From: an uncultured Flavobacterium sp.
GTDB taxonomy: Bacteria > Bacteroidota > Bacteroidia > Flavobacteriales > Flavobacteriaceae
DNA: 64,000 nt
Direction: 5' to 3'
NCBI GenBank assembly: GCA_937773775.1
Contig: CALJVL010000009.1
Location: forward strand, 169,656 to 233,655
Shown here piece by piece: positions 38,735-47,860 of this stretch. The position numbers and the translations under genes were made by a program. Within the stretch, counting starts at the first letter, position 1. Every line of letters begins with the position of its first letter. The notes below the pieces were generated by a model. The model was not told the DNA's origin. It saw only the letters and a program-made list of their open reading frames with translations, and searched no databases.

Positions 38735-38792
38735 TACATATTTTTATTTTTCAGAACAAAACAACAGCCTGCATTTTTTTATGTAGCAAATC

Positions 38793-38804
38793 TTTATGCA
38801 TAAA
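38793..38804. promoter_or_regulatory. 12-bp palindrome before the SulP/carbonic-anhydrase unit
   Basis: TTTATGCATAAA, a perfect palindrome, ends 13 bases before ATG 38818. Possible regulator half-sites or chance in AT-rich DNA. Confidence 0.35.
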
Positions 38805-38817
38805 TTATTATTGAATT

Positions 38818-40473
38818 ATGACAAAAAAAATCAATCTTTTCGCTAACCTGAAATCAGATTTTGCTTCTGGTTTAGTTGTTTTTTTGGTGGCACTACCGTT
38901 ATGTTTAGGAATAGCAATGGCCTCAGGAGCACCTTTATTTTCAGGAATTATTTCGGGGGTTATTGGCGGAATTGTAGTAGGATATTTGAGTACTTCACAC
39001 ATAAGTGTTGCGGGTCCCGCAGCGGGTTTAACAGCAATTGTTTTAACTGCTATTAGTGATTTAGGTGCTTTTGACATTTTTTTAACTGCTGTTTTTATTG
39101 CTGGTTTACTGCAATTGATATTAGGATTTGTTAAAGCGGGTAGTATTTCTAATTATTTTCCAACAAATGTTATCGAAGGAATGCTCGCGGGTATCGGAAT
39201 TATAATTATTATGAAGCAATTGCCTCATGCATTTGGTTATGATAATGACTTTGAGGGAGATCTTTCTTTTTTACAAGCCGACGGGACAAACACTTTTTCT
39301 TCATTATTAGGGATTTTTGATCATATCCAATTGGGTTCAATACTAGTAACAAGTATATCATTGATAATATTAATTTCATGGGATAAACTTCCTTTTCTTA
39401 AAAAATTAAAGTTAGTTCCTGGAGCACTCGTAGCAGTAGTGCTGGGTGTTGTTTTGAATGAAATTTTTATTGCTTCTGGAAGTTCATTAGTTATTTCAAA
39501 AGAGCATTTAGTTTCTTTACCAGTTCCAACAAGTTTGGAAGAGTTTAAATCAATAATTATTACGCCTAATTTTGCGGGGGTTCTAAATCCTCAGGTGTGG
39601 GTTGTAGGTTTAACCATCGCTATTGTTGCATCGATTGAAACTCTTCTAAGTATAGAAGCTGCGGATAGGATGGATGTTCAAAAGCGCTATACAAACACTA
39701 ATATTGAGTTGAAAGCGCAAGGAGTTGCAAATGTTATCAGTTCATTATTAGGAGGTTTGCCATTGACCTCAGTGATTGTTAGATCATCAGCAAATTCAGC
39801 AGCCGGTGCTAAATCCAAAATGTCGGCTATAATTCACGGTCTTTTATTACTAATATGTGTTTTGGTAATTCCGTTCATACTAAATAAAATTCCATTGGCT
39901 ACGCTAGCTGCAATTTTACTTTTAGTAGGGTATAAATTAGCAAAGCCATCAACTTTTATGCATTTTTGGGAAAAAGGAAAGTACCAGTTTATCCCTTTTA
40001 TTGTCACCTTGTTAGCCGTTGTATTTATGGATTTATTGAAAGGCGTTGCATTGGGAATTATAATTAGTATCATTTTTGTTCTTAAAGGAAATCTGAAAAG
40101 AGCCTATAGTTTTAAAAAGGAAGAATATATTGATGGTGACATCATTCATATCGATTTAGCTCAGGAAGTCTCTTTTTTGAATAAAGCAGCTATAAAAAGT
40201 ACGCTTAATGCTGTTCCTGAAAATTCTAAGGTAGTAATAAATGCACATGACACGGTTTATATAGCTCACGATATCTTAGATTTAATAAGGGAGTTTAAGG
40301 AAACTAGAGCTGTCAATGAAAATATAAAGGTAAAACTTAAAGGGTTTAAAAACGCCTATGATCTAGTCAATAGTCCTGATGTTGAAAACCATGTTTCTTT
40401 TGAACATTATTACGATGTTGCAAAAAGGGTGATGGTTAAAAAAGAAGTTGTCAAAGAAAATTTTGATAATTAA
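38818..40473 (+). CDS. SulP-family transporter, probable bicarbonate importer
   Basis: 551 residues with about twelve membrane segments (FASGLVVFLVALPLCLGIAM near residue 15) and a shortened C-terminal STAS-like domain (DGDIIHIDLAQEVSFLNKAA, VVINAHDTVYIAHDILDLI). A beta-carbonic anhydrase gene follows after about 100 bases on the same strand, which marks the SulP type used for bicarbonate rather than sulfate. Together they would take up and equilibrate inorganic carbon, or handle pH. It is only distantly similar to the SulP at 3589. Confidence 0.9.
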   Translation: MTKKINLFANLKSDFASGLVVFLVALPLCLGIAMASGAPLFSGIISGVIGGIVVGYLSTSHISVAGPAAGLTAIVLTAISDLGAFDIFLTAVFIAGLLQLILGFVKAGSISNYFPTNVIEGMLAGIGIIIIMKQLPHAFGYDNDFEGDLSFLQADGTNTFSSLLGIFDHIQLGSILVTSISLIILISWDKLPFLKKLKLVPGALVAVVLGVVLNEIFIASGSSLVISKEHLVSLPVPTSLEEFKSIIITPNFAGVLNPQVWVVGLTIAIVASIETLLSIEAADRMDVQKRYTNTNIELKAQGVANVISSLLGGLPLTSVIVRSSANSAAGAKSKMSAIIHGLLLLICVLVIPFILNKIPLATLAAILLLVGYKLAKPSTFMHFWEKGKYQFIPFIVTLLAVVFMDLLKGVALGIIISIIFVLKGNLKRAYSFKKEEYIDGDIIHIDLAQEVSFLNKAAIKSTLNAVPENSKVVINAHDTVYIAHDILDLIREFKETRAVNENIKVKLKGFKNAYDLVNSPDVENHVSFEHYYDVAKRVMVKKEVVKENFDN

Positions 40474-40574
40474 TTTAAAAAAATTAGACCTCGATGTAAT
40501 TCAGAGCTGAAAAAGATTTTTCTTTACATTGCTTTTGAGTTAGATACGGGATTCAATATTTAAAACATAAGAAA

Positions 40575-41210
40575 ATGAGTGATTTTTATAAAAAAATATT
40601 AGATAATAATAAGGAATGGGTTGAAACCGCTTTAGCGAAAGACCCGAATTTTTTTGAAGAGCTGGCCAAAGGACAAACACCGCCATTATTATGGATTGGT
40701 TGTTCTGATAGTCGTGTTCCTGCAAATGAAATCATTGGTGCTAAACCTGGTGAAGTTTTTGTCCACAGAAACATTGCTAACATGGTAGTTCATTCGGACA
40801 TGAATATGTTGAGTGTCTTAGATTATGCGGTAAACGTATTGAAAGTTAAACACGTAATTGTATGTGGCCACTATGGTTGTGGAGGTGTAAAAGCCGCGAT
40901 GGGTAATCAATCAATAGGGATTATTGATAACTGGATTAGGCATATTAAAGACGTGTACCGACTGCATAAGCAATACCTAGATATGATCGATGACGAAACA
41001 GAACGCTTCAATGCTTTTGTTGAAATCAATGTAAAAGAACAAGTTTACGATTTATCAAAAACTTCAATAGTACAAGCAGCTTGGAAGAATGGTCAGGAAT
41101 TAAGTTTGCACGGCTGGGTGTACGGATTAAATTCAGGATTTGTTACTGATTTGAATGTCAATTTTAGTTCCAACGTAGAATTAGATGAAGTATATCAGTT
41201 AAATTTATAA
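40575..41210 (+). CDS. can: Beta-carbonic anhydrase
   Basis: 211 residues; interconverts CO2 and bicarbonate. Zinc ligands are C43 (with the D45/R47 dyad in GCSDSRVPANE), H99 and C102 (VCGHYGCGGVKAAM). The N-terminus (MSDFYKKILDNNKEWVE) is that of the E. coli Can-like group. Its position after SulP suggests joint bicarbonate uptake. A strong terminator follows. Confidence 0.96.
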   Translation: MSDFYKKILDNNKEWVETALAKDPNFFEELAKGQTPPLLWIGCSDSRVPANEIIGAKPGEVFVHRNIANMVVHSDMNMLSVLDYAVNVLKVKHVIVCGHYGCGGVKAAMGNQSIGIIDNWIRHIKDVYRLHKQYLDMIDDETERFNAFVEINVKEQVYDLSKTSIVQAAWKNGQELSLHGWVYGLNSGFVTDLNVNFSSNVELDEVYQLNL

Positions 41211-41214
41211 AATA

Positions 41215-41243
41215 AAAAAAATCGCCCTTAGGCGATTTTTTTT
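41215..41243. terminator. Bidirectional terminator after the carbonic anhydrase gene
   Basis: AAAAATCGCC pairs with GGCGATTTTT around CTTA, flanked by A and T runs; it reaches the stop of the converging gene. Confidence 0.93.
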
Positions 41244-42496
41244 TATTCATTATCATAAAGGTTTTCATTAAAAGCGGAGGGCAACATCTTTGGGATAAAT
41301 TTTATCATTATAGGTAATAATAGACTGCCTCCAGGCAATAGGAAAATAGTTAACGAAGGGACAGATTTACAAATATCTAATAATTGATTTTTGACCTTTT
41401 TCTTTTCTTTTTCGTCTAAATCTCGGCGTGTTGAAATAGCTAGCAAAATCATCAACTCTTTACTTTGGACGATTTCTTTAACTAATCGATTTTTATTGCG
41501 TCTAATTAATATGATTACGCTTTGTGTCGCTTGATCGTAGAAATGTTTAACGGGATTAGAGTAATTAAAGTAGGATATGTCTTTTTTATACTTTGTTATA
41601 AATTCATCGGTACTTTTTATGCTTGTAGACACAAAATCGTCGGGAACTGAAATTAGTTCGGCTAATTTATGTAAAAAGTAGGCTTCTTCATTTTCAATTT
41701 CCCCGTCACTCCATAATGCCATTCCTGCCATGTCAATTAAATAAAACTTTTCCAATTCTGAATTGAAATAGCTCAAATCCAGCTCTTCAAGATTTTGGGT
41801 GTTTATTTTTGAAAATTTGCTGTAGCGAACTGATGCTTCGAAAAGTTTAATCAATAAATCATCATAATTAGACTTGTTAGTTTTCGTTTTTAAGGCGAGT
41901 GAAACAACACTTATAACTGCTTCTTCAATTTTTTTCAAGTATCTTTCGGGAATAACTCCATGTATCAAATATTGTCGAAAGGCCAAAACATCAATAAATA
42001 GTAGTGCATTTGTTACTATATGCGAAAAGTTTTTACTGATAATATCGATATTAGTTTGAACCCTCTCATCAATTATTTTTTCTAAATTTAGAGAAGGGGA
42101 ACCATTGGGTAGTACTTTTTTAAACAAGTTAAACCCTTGAGGATTCATTTCGTCATAAAAGGCTAAGGTTTTAGATATAAAACTAGTAGAATCAGCTTCC
42201 TGAGTTGTGAGTCCATAAATGGCATGTAAGCTATTCAGTAATGCAACTTTTGGGATGTCATTTTGACCCCAGTCTTTAGGTACTATAGGAACAACTGTTT
42301 CAAATGAAACAATATGACCATATATAAAGCCTGTTTTTCTTATATTCTGATAAAACAATTCGGGACTTTTATATATCGCTTGTTCCGTCAGTTTTTGTTT
42401 AAGAAAATATTTGTCTATCCAACCTGTTGCCGAAGGGTTAATCATGGTTCTGTATTGAAGTCGTAAAGCTATGTTTTTTTCTTTACGTTTAAACAT
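41243..42496 (-). CDS. LETM1-related biofilm-associated protein
   Basis: 417 residues. The C-terminus (LTIFLLPGGSLLLPIMIKFI, PKMLPSAFNE) matches the hydrophobic end of the LETM1 ribosome-binding-like domain, as in the flavobacterial proteins annotated LETM1-related biofilm-associated protein. The middle (IDMAGMALWSDGEIENEEAY, FLHKLAELISV) resembles a TerB/TerB-like acidic helical domain. The only hydrophobic helix is near the C-terminus. The function in bacteria is not established. It follows sodC on the same strand but a terminator-like hairpin lies between. Confidence 0.8.
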   Translation of the reverse strand: MFKRKEKNIALRLQYRTMINPSATGWIDKYFLKQKLTEQAIYKSPELFYQNIRKTGFIYGHIVSFETVVPIVPKDWGQNDIPKVALLNSLHAIYGLTTQEADSTSFISKTLAFYDEMNPQGFNLFKKVLPNGSPSLNLEKIIDERVQTNIDIISKNFSHIVTNALLFIDVLAFRQYLIHGVIPERYLKKIEEAVISVVSLALKTKTNKSNYDDLLIKLFEASVRYSKFSKINTQNLEELDLSYFNSELEKFYLIDMAGMALWSDGEIENEEAYFLHKLAELISVPDDFVSTSIKSTDEFITKYKKDISYFNYSNPVKHFYDQATQSVIILIRRNKNRLVKEIVQSKELMILLAISTRRDLDEKEKKKVKNQLLDICKSVPSLTIFLLPGGSLLLPIMIKFIPKMLPSAFNENLYDNE

Positions 42497-42505
42497 TAAA
42501 AAAAC

Positions 42506-42534
42506 AACCTTCTCTGTTACTATAGGAGAGGGTT
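42506..42534 (-). terminator. Terminator of sodC
   Basis: AACCTTCTC pairs with GAGAGGGTT (one G-T wobble), T run on the minus strand, between sodC and the LETM1-related gene. Confidence 0.7.
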
Positions 42535-42551
42535 ATTTTATATTAGGTTAC

Positions 42552-43079
42552 TTATCGGATGATGGCTGAACATGCTACTCTTGCTCCAGCATCACCAGAC
42601 GGTTGTGAAACAAAATCATCAGTACCTTTATGTACTATTAATCCTTTCCCCAGAATATCTTTTGTAGGATCTCCAGAGCCCATATCCCATTCATCAGTTG
42701 TCAAAGTAATGGTTCCGTTTCCGCTAGCATCAGCGGTAAAGTTACCAATATCTCCTTTATGGTGTTCTCCAACGCCCCATTTACCGTGTTTTTTAAAAGT
42801 GGGGTTCCAATGTCCTCCAGCAGAGCTTCCGTCTGCAGCAGAACAATCTGATTTCTCATGGATATGAATGGCGTGAACACCCGGCTCTAAACCTGCTAAT
42901 TTTGCAACGAAACTAACTTTACCGTTTTTTTCAATAAAAGTCGCAGTACCAGAAACGTTACTATTGCTTTTGGGCTCAAAAGTAATTATTAGTTTTTTTG
43001 AGTCGTTAGAGGTGCTATTTGTTTTACAACCGATAAGAACTGCAATAATAATTGCAGTCGAAAATATTATTTTTTTCAT
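42552..43079 (-). CDS. sodC: Cu/Zn superoxide dismutase, lipoprotein
   Basis: 175 residues. A lipoprotein signal (IIIAVLIGCKT) anchors it outside the inner membrane. Copper ligands are in HAIHIHEKSDC and the later GLIVHKGTDDF; the zinc loop is GGHWNPTFKKHGKWGVGEHHKGD. The ending SGDAGARVACSAI holds the conserved arginine and disulfide cysteine. It removes superoxide in the periplasm. It complements the peroxide genes katG, oxyR and dps in this window. Confidence 0.94.
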   Translation of the reverse strand: MKKIIFSTAIIIAVLIGCKTNSTSNDSKKLIITFEPKSNSNVSGTATFIEKNGKVSFVAKLAGLEPGVHAIHIHEKSDCSAADGSSAGGHWNPTFKKHGKWGVGEHHKGDIGNFTADASGNGTITLTTDEWDMGSGDPTKDILGKGLIVHKGTDDFVSQPSGDAGARVACSAIIR

Positions 43080-43760
43080 GATGTTAGGTGTTTTTATTAA
43101 TACTATATAAAATTACATATAAAAAAAGGATCAGATGTGTAATTATAGGTTAAATATTTATTAGCATTATCTTACAAAATAAATATGGTGTTTGGGAAGT
43201 TCAGTTTTAGTACTAGAGTAATAATGAAATTGCACCATAAGTTATTTGTATAAACACAAGACTAATTATGTAATATTTTAAATGGATATAACAGATTATG
43301 TTAAAATATATTTTTTACTATAGTCATGAGAATTGATTTAGTTTAGTTTTTTCGATCTTTTATAATGAGTATTTTTAGCAGTATAAATATATATATGTTA
43401 AATTTTTCACTATATCGCTGTGATTTTCTCTTAAATAAATTAAATTACTGATTTATAGTGCATTAACCTTCTTTTTTACCTACTTTTGCTCTCCAAATAT
43501 TTTACTTTTTTAAGACTTGCTCTGATCAAGCAGTTTGATATTGATTAAAAATCTTTAATCATTTACTTATTTAAGTTTCTTTTTTTGAAATACGTACTGT
43601 AGTATCTAGCTATAGTATAAGCGATGTTTTTTTTTACATTTATTTACAAAAGAGGCATTGTCGGAAGCTAATTAAATTTACTGCCATACTCATGTAGAAA
43701 CAATTATTTAAGAATTTTCGCTTTTTTTTATTTACAATTTATTAATTTTAGAATCACTAC
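43080..43760. other. Long AT-rich divergent intergenic region
   Basis: 680 bases with no gene in any frame. TACTTTTG at 43481-43488 (+) fits the -7 consensus but is 270 bases from the next gene, so a long leader would be required. CTTGCTCTGATCAAGCAG near 43515 is a small inverted repeat. Confidence 0.45.
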
Positions 43761-44912
43761 ATGTTAGAAAAAATTACGAAATTACAATTCGCAAAAACTT
43801 TATGCCTTGTATTTTTAGGCTCGCTACTGGCCTTTCCAGCAATGGCTCAAGACAAACCAGAAATCAAAATTGGTGGGGCATTGCGTTTCAATTATAATAT
43901 GTCCTCCTGGAAAGACGGTCAGAAAAAACGAGGTGGAGATTTTGGATACGATGTGTTCAGAGTTAACGCTAAGGGTGCTTACAAGGGAATACTTATGAAT
44001 GCAGAATACAGATTGTATTCTGAAGGTTTTGGTGGTGGAATGCTAAAGCAAGGTTGGTTAGGTTATAATCTTAATGAACAAGATCAAATCCAACTTGGTT
44101 TAACTCAGGTTCCTTTTGGTATTCAGCAATACAACTCTCACAACTGGTTTTTCAACCTGACTTACTATGTAGGACTTGAAGATGACCATGATATGGGTTT
44201 TAAATACATGCACAAAGGAGAGAAATTTGAATATCAATTGGCATTTTTTAAAAATGCCGAAGAATTGAGGTTTGGTAGCAATTCCGAAATTTCACCTAAT
44301 AGATATTCTTATGACATTGCAGGAAGAAACAAAGAGGTAAACCAATTCAATGGAAAAATCATCTACAAATTCGGTAAAGAATCTGCGAGTAGATTAGGTG
44401 CTTCAGTAGAATATGGTGGACTTTATAATCTTGATACCGAAGAAATGGGGAATCACTCCGCTTTTGCCGCGCATTACGAATTAAACAAAGGGAAATGGAA
44501 TGTTAAAGCCCAATTCATTACTGCTTTCAATAATCCAGAGAATGCCGCAGGAGAATCTACTGATGTAGTTACAATGGCTGCATACGGATTTCCTTATCAA
44601 GTCGCTTCTGACTTTAATATGTATACATTGGGCATATCTAGAAATGTTCCAGTAGAATGGGGACCTGTTTCAAACTTACAGTTTTATAATGATTTTGCTT
44701 GGATGGAGAAAAAAGCTGCTGGATTTACTGATTCTTACATGAATACCACAGGATTTTTAATCTCTGCTGGAAATGTATATACCTATATCGATTATGCTGC
44801 GGGATACAATCATTCTTGGTTAGGTGGTAATTTTGTTGACGATTTTGCTCAAGGGAATCCGGATGCTAAATGGGAAGCAAGGTTTAACGTTAATGTTGGA
44901 TACTATTTTTAG
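43761..44912 (+). CDS. Outer-membrane beta-barrel (porin-like) protein
   Basis: 383 residues. Signal peptide ending FPAMAQ, then alternating strands with aromatic girdles (IKIGGALRFNYNMSSWKDGQ, ARFNVNVGYYF) and a final Phe, the usual barrel-assembly signal. It has no TonB box or plug, so it is probably a diffusion porin. It is followed after 67 bases by a BCCT transporter and then a universal stress protein on the same strand, suggesting it supplies that transporter with substrate across the outer membrane. Confidence 0.82.
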   Translation: MLEKITKLQFAKTLCLVFLGSLLAFPAMAQDKPEIKIGGALRFNYNMSSWKDGQKKRGGDFGYDVFRVNAKGAYKGILMNAEYRLYSEGFGGGMLKQGWLGYNLNEQDQIQLGLTQVPFGIQQYNSHNWFFNLTYYVGLEDDHDMGFKYMHKGEKFEYQLAFFKNAEELRFGSNSEISPNRYSYDIAGRNKEVNQFNGKIIYKFGKESASRLGASVEYGGLYNLDTEEMGNHSAFAAHYELNKGKWNVKAQFITAFNNPENAAGESTDVVTMAAYGFPYQVASDFNMYTLGISRNVPVEWGPVSNLQFYNDFAWMEKKAAGFTDSYMNTTGFLISAGNVYTYIDYAAGYNHSWLGGNFVDDFAQGNPDAKWEARFNVNVGYYF

Positions 44913-44979
44913 AGTTTATATAGTACTGAGAGCTTCAAACTCTTAGAGAAATTAAATTTCATTAAAAAAAAGATGAATT

Positions 44980-46605
44980 ATGGCTAAGAAGATTATCAGA
45001 AGCGATGAAAAGAAATCCATTTTTGGATTAGATGTGAATGGACCGGTATTTTTTACCTCTGCTATCACAATCATCATCATAATAGCGTTGACCCTTATGT
45101 TTAAAGAAGGGGCAGAAGAGGTCTTTACCGCAACTCAGAATTTTGTTGCAAATAAGGCGGGTTGGTTTTTTATATTAAGTGTAAATGTTTTTCTAATATT
45201 TATGATTTATTTGGCTTTCAGTAAGTTTGGTCAGTTAAGAATAGGAGGGCAAAGTGCTAAGCCCGAATTTAAAACTCTTTCTTGGTTCGCAATGTTATTC
45301 AGCGCGGGAATGGGAATTGGATTGTTGTTTTGGAGTATTTCAGAGCCTATTTATCATTTCCTTAGTCCGCCAATGGCGGAAGGAGGGACCCCTGAAGCAG
45401 CTAAGGAAGCTATGAAATTTACTTTCTTACATTGGGGTTTACATGCTTGGGCAGTGTATGCATTAGTTGGTTTATCTTTGGCCTACTTCACTTATTCCCG
45501 CGGACTTCCACTTACTATTAGATCTATTTTTTATCCTTTTTTAGGAGATAAAATTTACGGTAGAATTGGAGATACGATAGATGTTTTTGCTGTTCTTGCT
45601 ACTGTATTCGGTTTGGCTACTTCTTTAGGCTTGGGAGTGCAACAAATTGCAGCAGGATTAGAGCACTTATTTGATGTACATAGCGGTGTACAAACTCAAG
45701 TTATTTTAATTGTTGGTGTAACCGCCATTGCTACTGTTTCAGTTGTTTTAGGAGTAGATAAGGGAGTGAGAGTTTTGAGTGAATGGAACATGAGGGTAGC
45801 AGCGCTATTTCTTTTGGTTGTAGTCATACTTGGGCCAACAATATTTATTTTTCAATCCTTCGTACAAAACACTGGAAATTATCTGTCTGGTTTTTTAGAA
45901 GCTGCAACTTGGACAGAAAGTTATACCGGATCTAATTGGCAAAATGCCTGGACCGTCTTCTATTGGGGATGGTGGATTGCTTGGTCTCCTTTTGTAGGTA
46001 TGTTTATTGCCCGTATTTCGAAAGGGCGTACTGTACGCGAGTTTATTTTAGGAGTTTTAATAGTACCTTCTATTGTGACTTTTTTCTGGATTTCAGCTTT
46101 TGGAAGTTCAGCGGTACATCAAGTGCTACTTGGTGATGATACTATTGCAAATGCTGTTAATGATAACGTTGCTACAGCATTGTTTGTTTTCTTAGAAGAC
46201 TATCCTTTCGCATTTATTCTTAATATAATTGCAATAATTTTAATTGCAGGGTTCTTTGTTACTTCCTCAGATTCGGGATCTTTGGTAGTTGATAATTTAA
46301 CTTCCGGAGGTAAAATTGATGCGCCAGTAGGACAAAGAATATTCTGGGCTCTCGCCGAAGGTACTGTAGCTGCAGTTCTTTTAATAGGAGGTGGTTTACA
46401 GGCGCTTCAGACAGCCACAATAGTAACCGGATTGCCATTTGCCATTATTTTAATAGTGATGTGCTTTTCGCTTTATAAAGGATTAGATGAAGATTTTAAT
46501 AAACTTAAAAAGCGGGAATCTCAAAAAGAACTTGAAAATTATGAGGAAATAGTTTCTGACTTAGTTAAAAAACAAAATAGTAATCAGCAAAACAAAATTA
46601 AATAA
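44980..46605 (+). CDS. BCCT-family betaine/choline/carnitine transporter
   Basis: 541 residues with about twelve membrane helices. The family signature in the eighth helix is present (WTVFYWGWWIAWSPFVGMFI, ARISKGRTVREFILGV), and the glycine-rich first helical region (FSAGMGIGLLFWSISEPIYH) matches the substrate-binding segment. It imports trimethylammonium compatible solutes with sodium or protons. The charged C-terminal tail (EDFNKLKKRESQKELENY) could act in osmosensing. The next gene starts two bases after its stop, so the two are co-transcribed. Confidence 0.93.
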   Translation: MAKKIIRSDEKKSIFGLDVNGPVFFTSAITIIIIIALTLMFKEGAEEVFTATQNFVANKAGWFFILSVNVFLIFMIYLAFSKFGQLRIGGQSAKPEFKTLSWFAMLFSAGMGIGLLFWSISEPIYHFLSPPMAEGGTPEAAKEAMKFTFLHWGLHAWAVYALVGLSLAYFTYSRGLPLTIRSIFYPFLGDKIYGRIGDTIDVFAVLATVFGLATSLGLGVQQIAAGLEHLFDVHSGVQTQVILIVGVTAIATVSVVLGVDKGVRVLSEWNMRVAALFLLVVVILGPTIFIFQSFVQNTGNYLSGFLEAATWTESYTGSNWQNAWTVFYWGWWIAWSPFVGMFIARISKGRTVREFILGVLIVPSIVTFFWISAFGSSAVHQVLLGDDTIANAVNDNVATALFVFLEDYPFAFILNIIAIILIAGFFVTSSDSGSLVVDNLTSGGKIDAPVGQRIFWALAEGTVAAVLLIGGGLQALQTATIVTGLPFAIILIVMCFSLYKGLDEDFNKLKKRESQKELENYEEIVSDLVKKQNSNQQNKIK

Positions 46606-46607
46606 TC

Positions 46608-47465
46608 ATGACTGAAATAAAAAACATCTTGGTCGCTTTAGACCTTTCAGATACTGATAATACTTTAATTGAGTATGCATCATTTATTGCAGATACTCTT
46701 AAGGTTAAAAAAGTGTACTTTGTACATAATATCAAAAAATATGAGATCTCGGAATTATTTGAAGAGCAGTTAAAGGATGTTAACCTTGATGAAATAATAG
46801 GAGATGAGTTAAACGAAAAGGTTGAAGAAAAATTCACATCCCATGTAGAATGGGAAGTACTTATTTCAGAAGATCCTTATTCGGAAGCCTTGATCAATTA
46901 TATTGTCAATAAATATGAGGTTCAACTGGCCTTAATTGGAAATAAAAACAAGATAAAAGGTACTGGCGTTGTTAGCGGTAAATTGCTACGTTTGCTTAAA
47001 TGCAACATCCTATCTATACCTAAAAGCGCAAAACCAGTTATCAGTAATATTTGGGCAGGAACAGATTTTTCAAGTGCTTCGCACAAGGTTTTTGAAGTTG
47101 CTGAAAATGTGCAAAAAGCCACTGATGCGACAGTAAAAGCAGTACACGTTTACAATGTTCCGATTCAATTCTCTCCATATATTCCAAAAGAGCACCTTGA
47201 TAAAAAGGTAGAAATTCATTTAAAGGAAAAGTACGAGAAATTTATAAAGAAGATTGGTTATGAGGGGGTACTGACTACAGAGATTATTGCAGGAAGAGAA
47301 AATGGGGTTGCAGAAAAAATGCGTAGTAAAGCTCAAGCTGCTAAAGTAGATCTTATTATTGTAGGAGATAAAGGTAGAAATACGTTCTCTTCTTTACTTG
47401 TAGGAAGTGTTACTGAGGAGCTTTTTAATCATGACTTAGAAGTACCTTTGTGGATCGTAAAGTAG
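46608..47465 (+). CDS. Tandem-domain universal stress protein (UspA family)
   Basis: 285 residues with two Usp domains (residues ~1-140 and ~145-285). The first starts KNILVALDLSDTDNTLIEYA. The second ends with the ATP-binding type loop GDKGRNTFSSLLVGSVTEEL. The first domain's loop (GNKNKIKGTGVVSGKL) is partly conserved. It starts two bases after the BCCT stop, so the Usp is tied to this transport operon and may regulate it under stress. Confidence 0.9.
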   Translation: MTEIKNILVALDLSDTDNTLIEYASFIADTLKVKKVYFVHNIKKYEISELFEEQLKDVNLDEIIGDELNEKVEEKFTSHVEWEVLISEDPYSEALINYIVNKYEVQLALIGNKNKIKGTGVVSGKLLRLLKCNILSIPKSAKPVISNIWAGTDFSSASHKVFEVAENVQKATDATVKAVHVYNVPIQFSPYIPKEHLDKKVEIHLKEKYEKFIKKIGYEGVLTTEIIAGRENGVAEKMRSKAQAAKVDLIIVGDKGRNTFSSLLVGSVTEELFNHDLEVPLWIVK

Positions 47466-47597
47466 CAAATTCAAACTTGACTTAAACGCTCAGTAAAGAT
47501 TTGGTTTTTAAGGATTGATGTTGACTTCAGAATTTTTCTAGATTTTTACGAAAGAAGCTGAACTCAACAAGTAGATTTCTTATCTAAAAAGAAAAGT

Positions 47598-47625
47598 AGC
47601 CCACGATTTTAATCGTGGGCTTTTT
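47598..47625 (+). terminator. Terminator of the porin/BCCT/Usp operon
   Basis: AGCCCACGATT pairs with AATCGTGGGCT, two-base loop, T run. Confidence 0.92.
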
Positions 47626-47803
47626 CAGTTAGGATGTTTCGAATAAAAAGGTCTAGACTATTTTTACCAGTAGTTCTTATTAGGGTTATATGGAATAAGG
47701 AGCTTTTTGAGGCTTCTCTATAAAGGCAGTACTTTATTTGTAATACATTACTATGCTTTAAATGATTTGCGTTTTATGGATTGCTATTTGAGGATTGATA
47801 GTA

Positions 47804-47836
47804 ACAAAAAAACCACTCGTTTTCACGAATGGTTTT
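47804..47836 (-). terminator. Terminator of the PD40/amidohydrolase gene
   Basis: AAAACCACTCGT and ACGAATGGTTTT pair with one mismatch; T run on the minus strand. Confidence 0.8.
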
Positions 47837-47860
47837 GAGATAGTATATAATAGTTGATTT

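Larger units (their letters stand above)
47466..47860. other. Convergent gap with two terminators
   Basis: No gene. It holds one terminator for the Usp operon (47598-47625) and one for the amidohydrolase gene (47804-47836). Confidence 0.6.
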
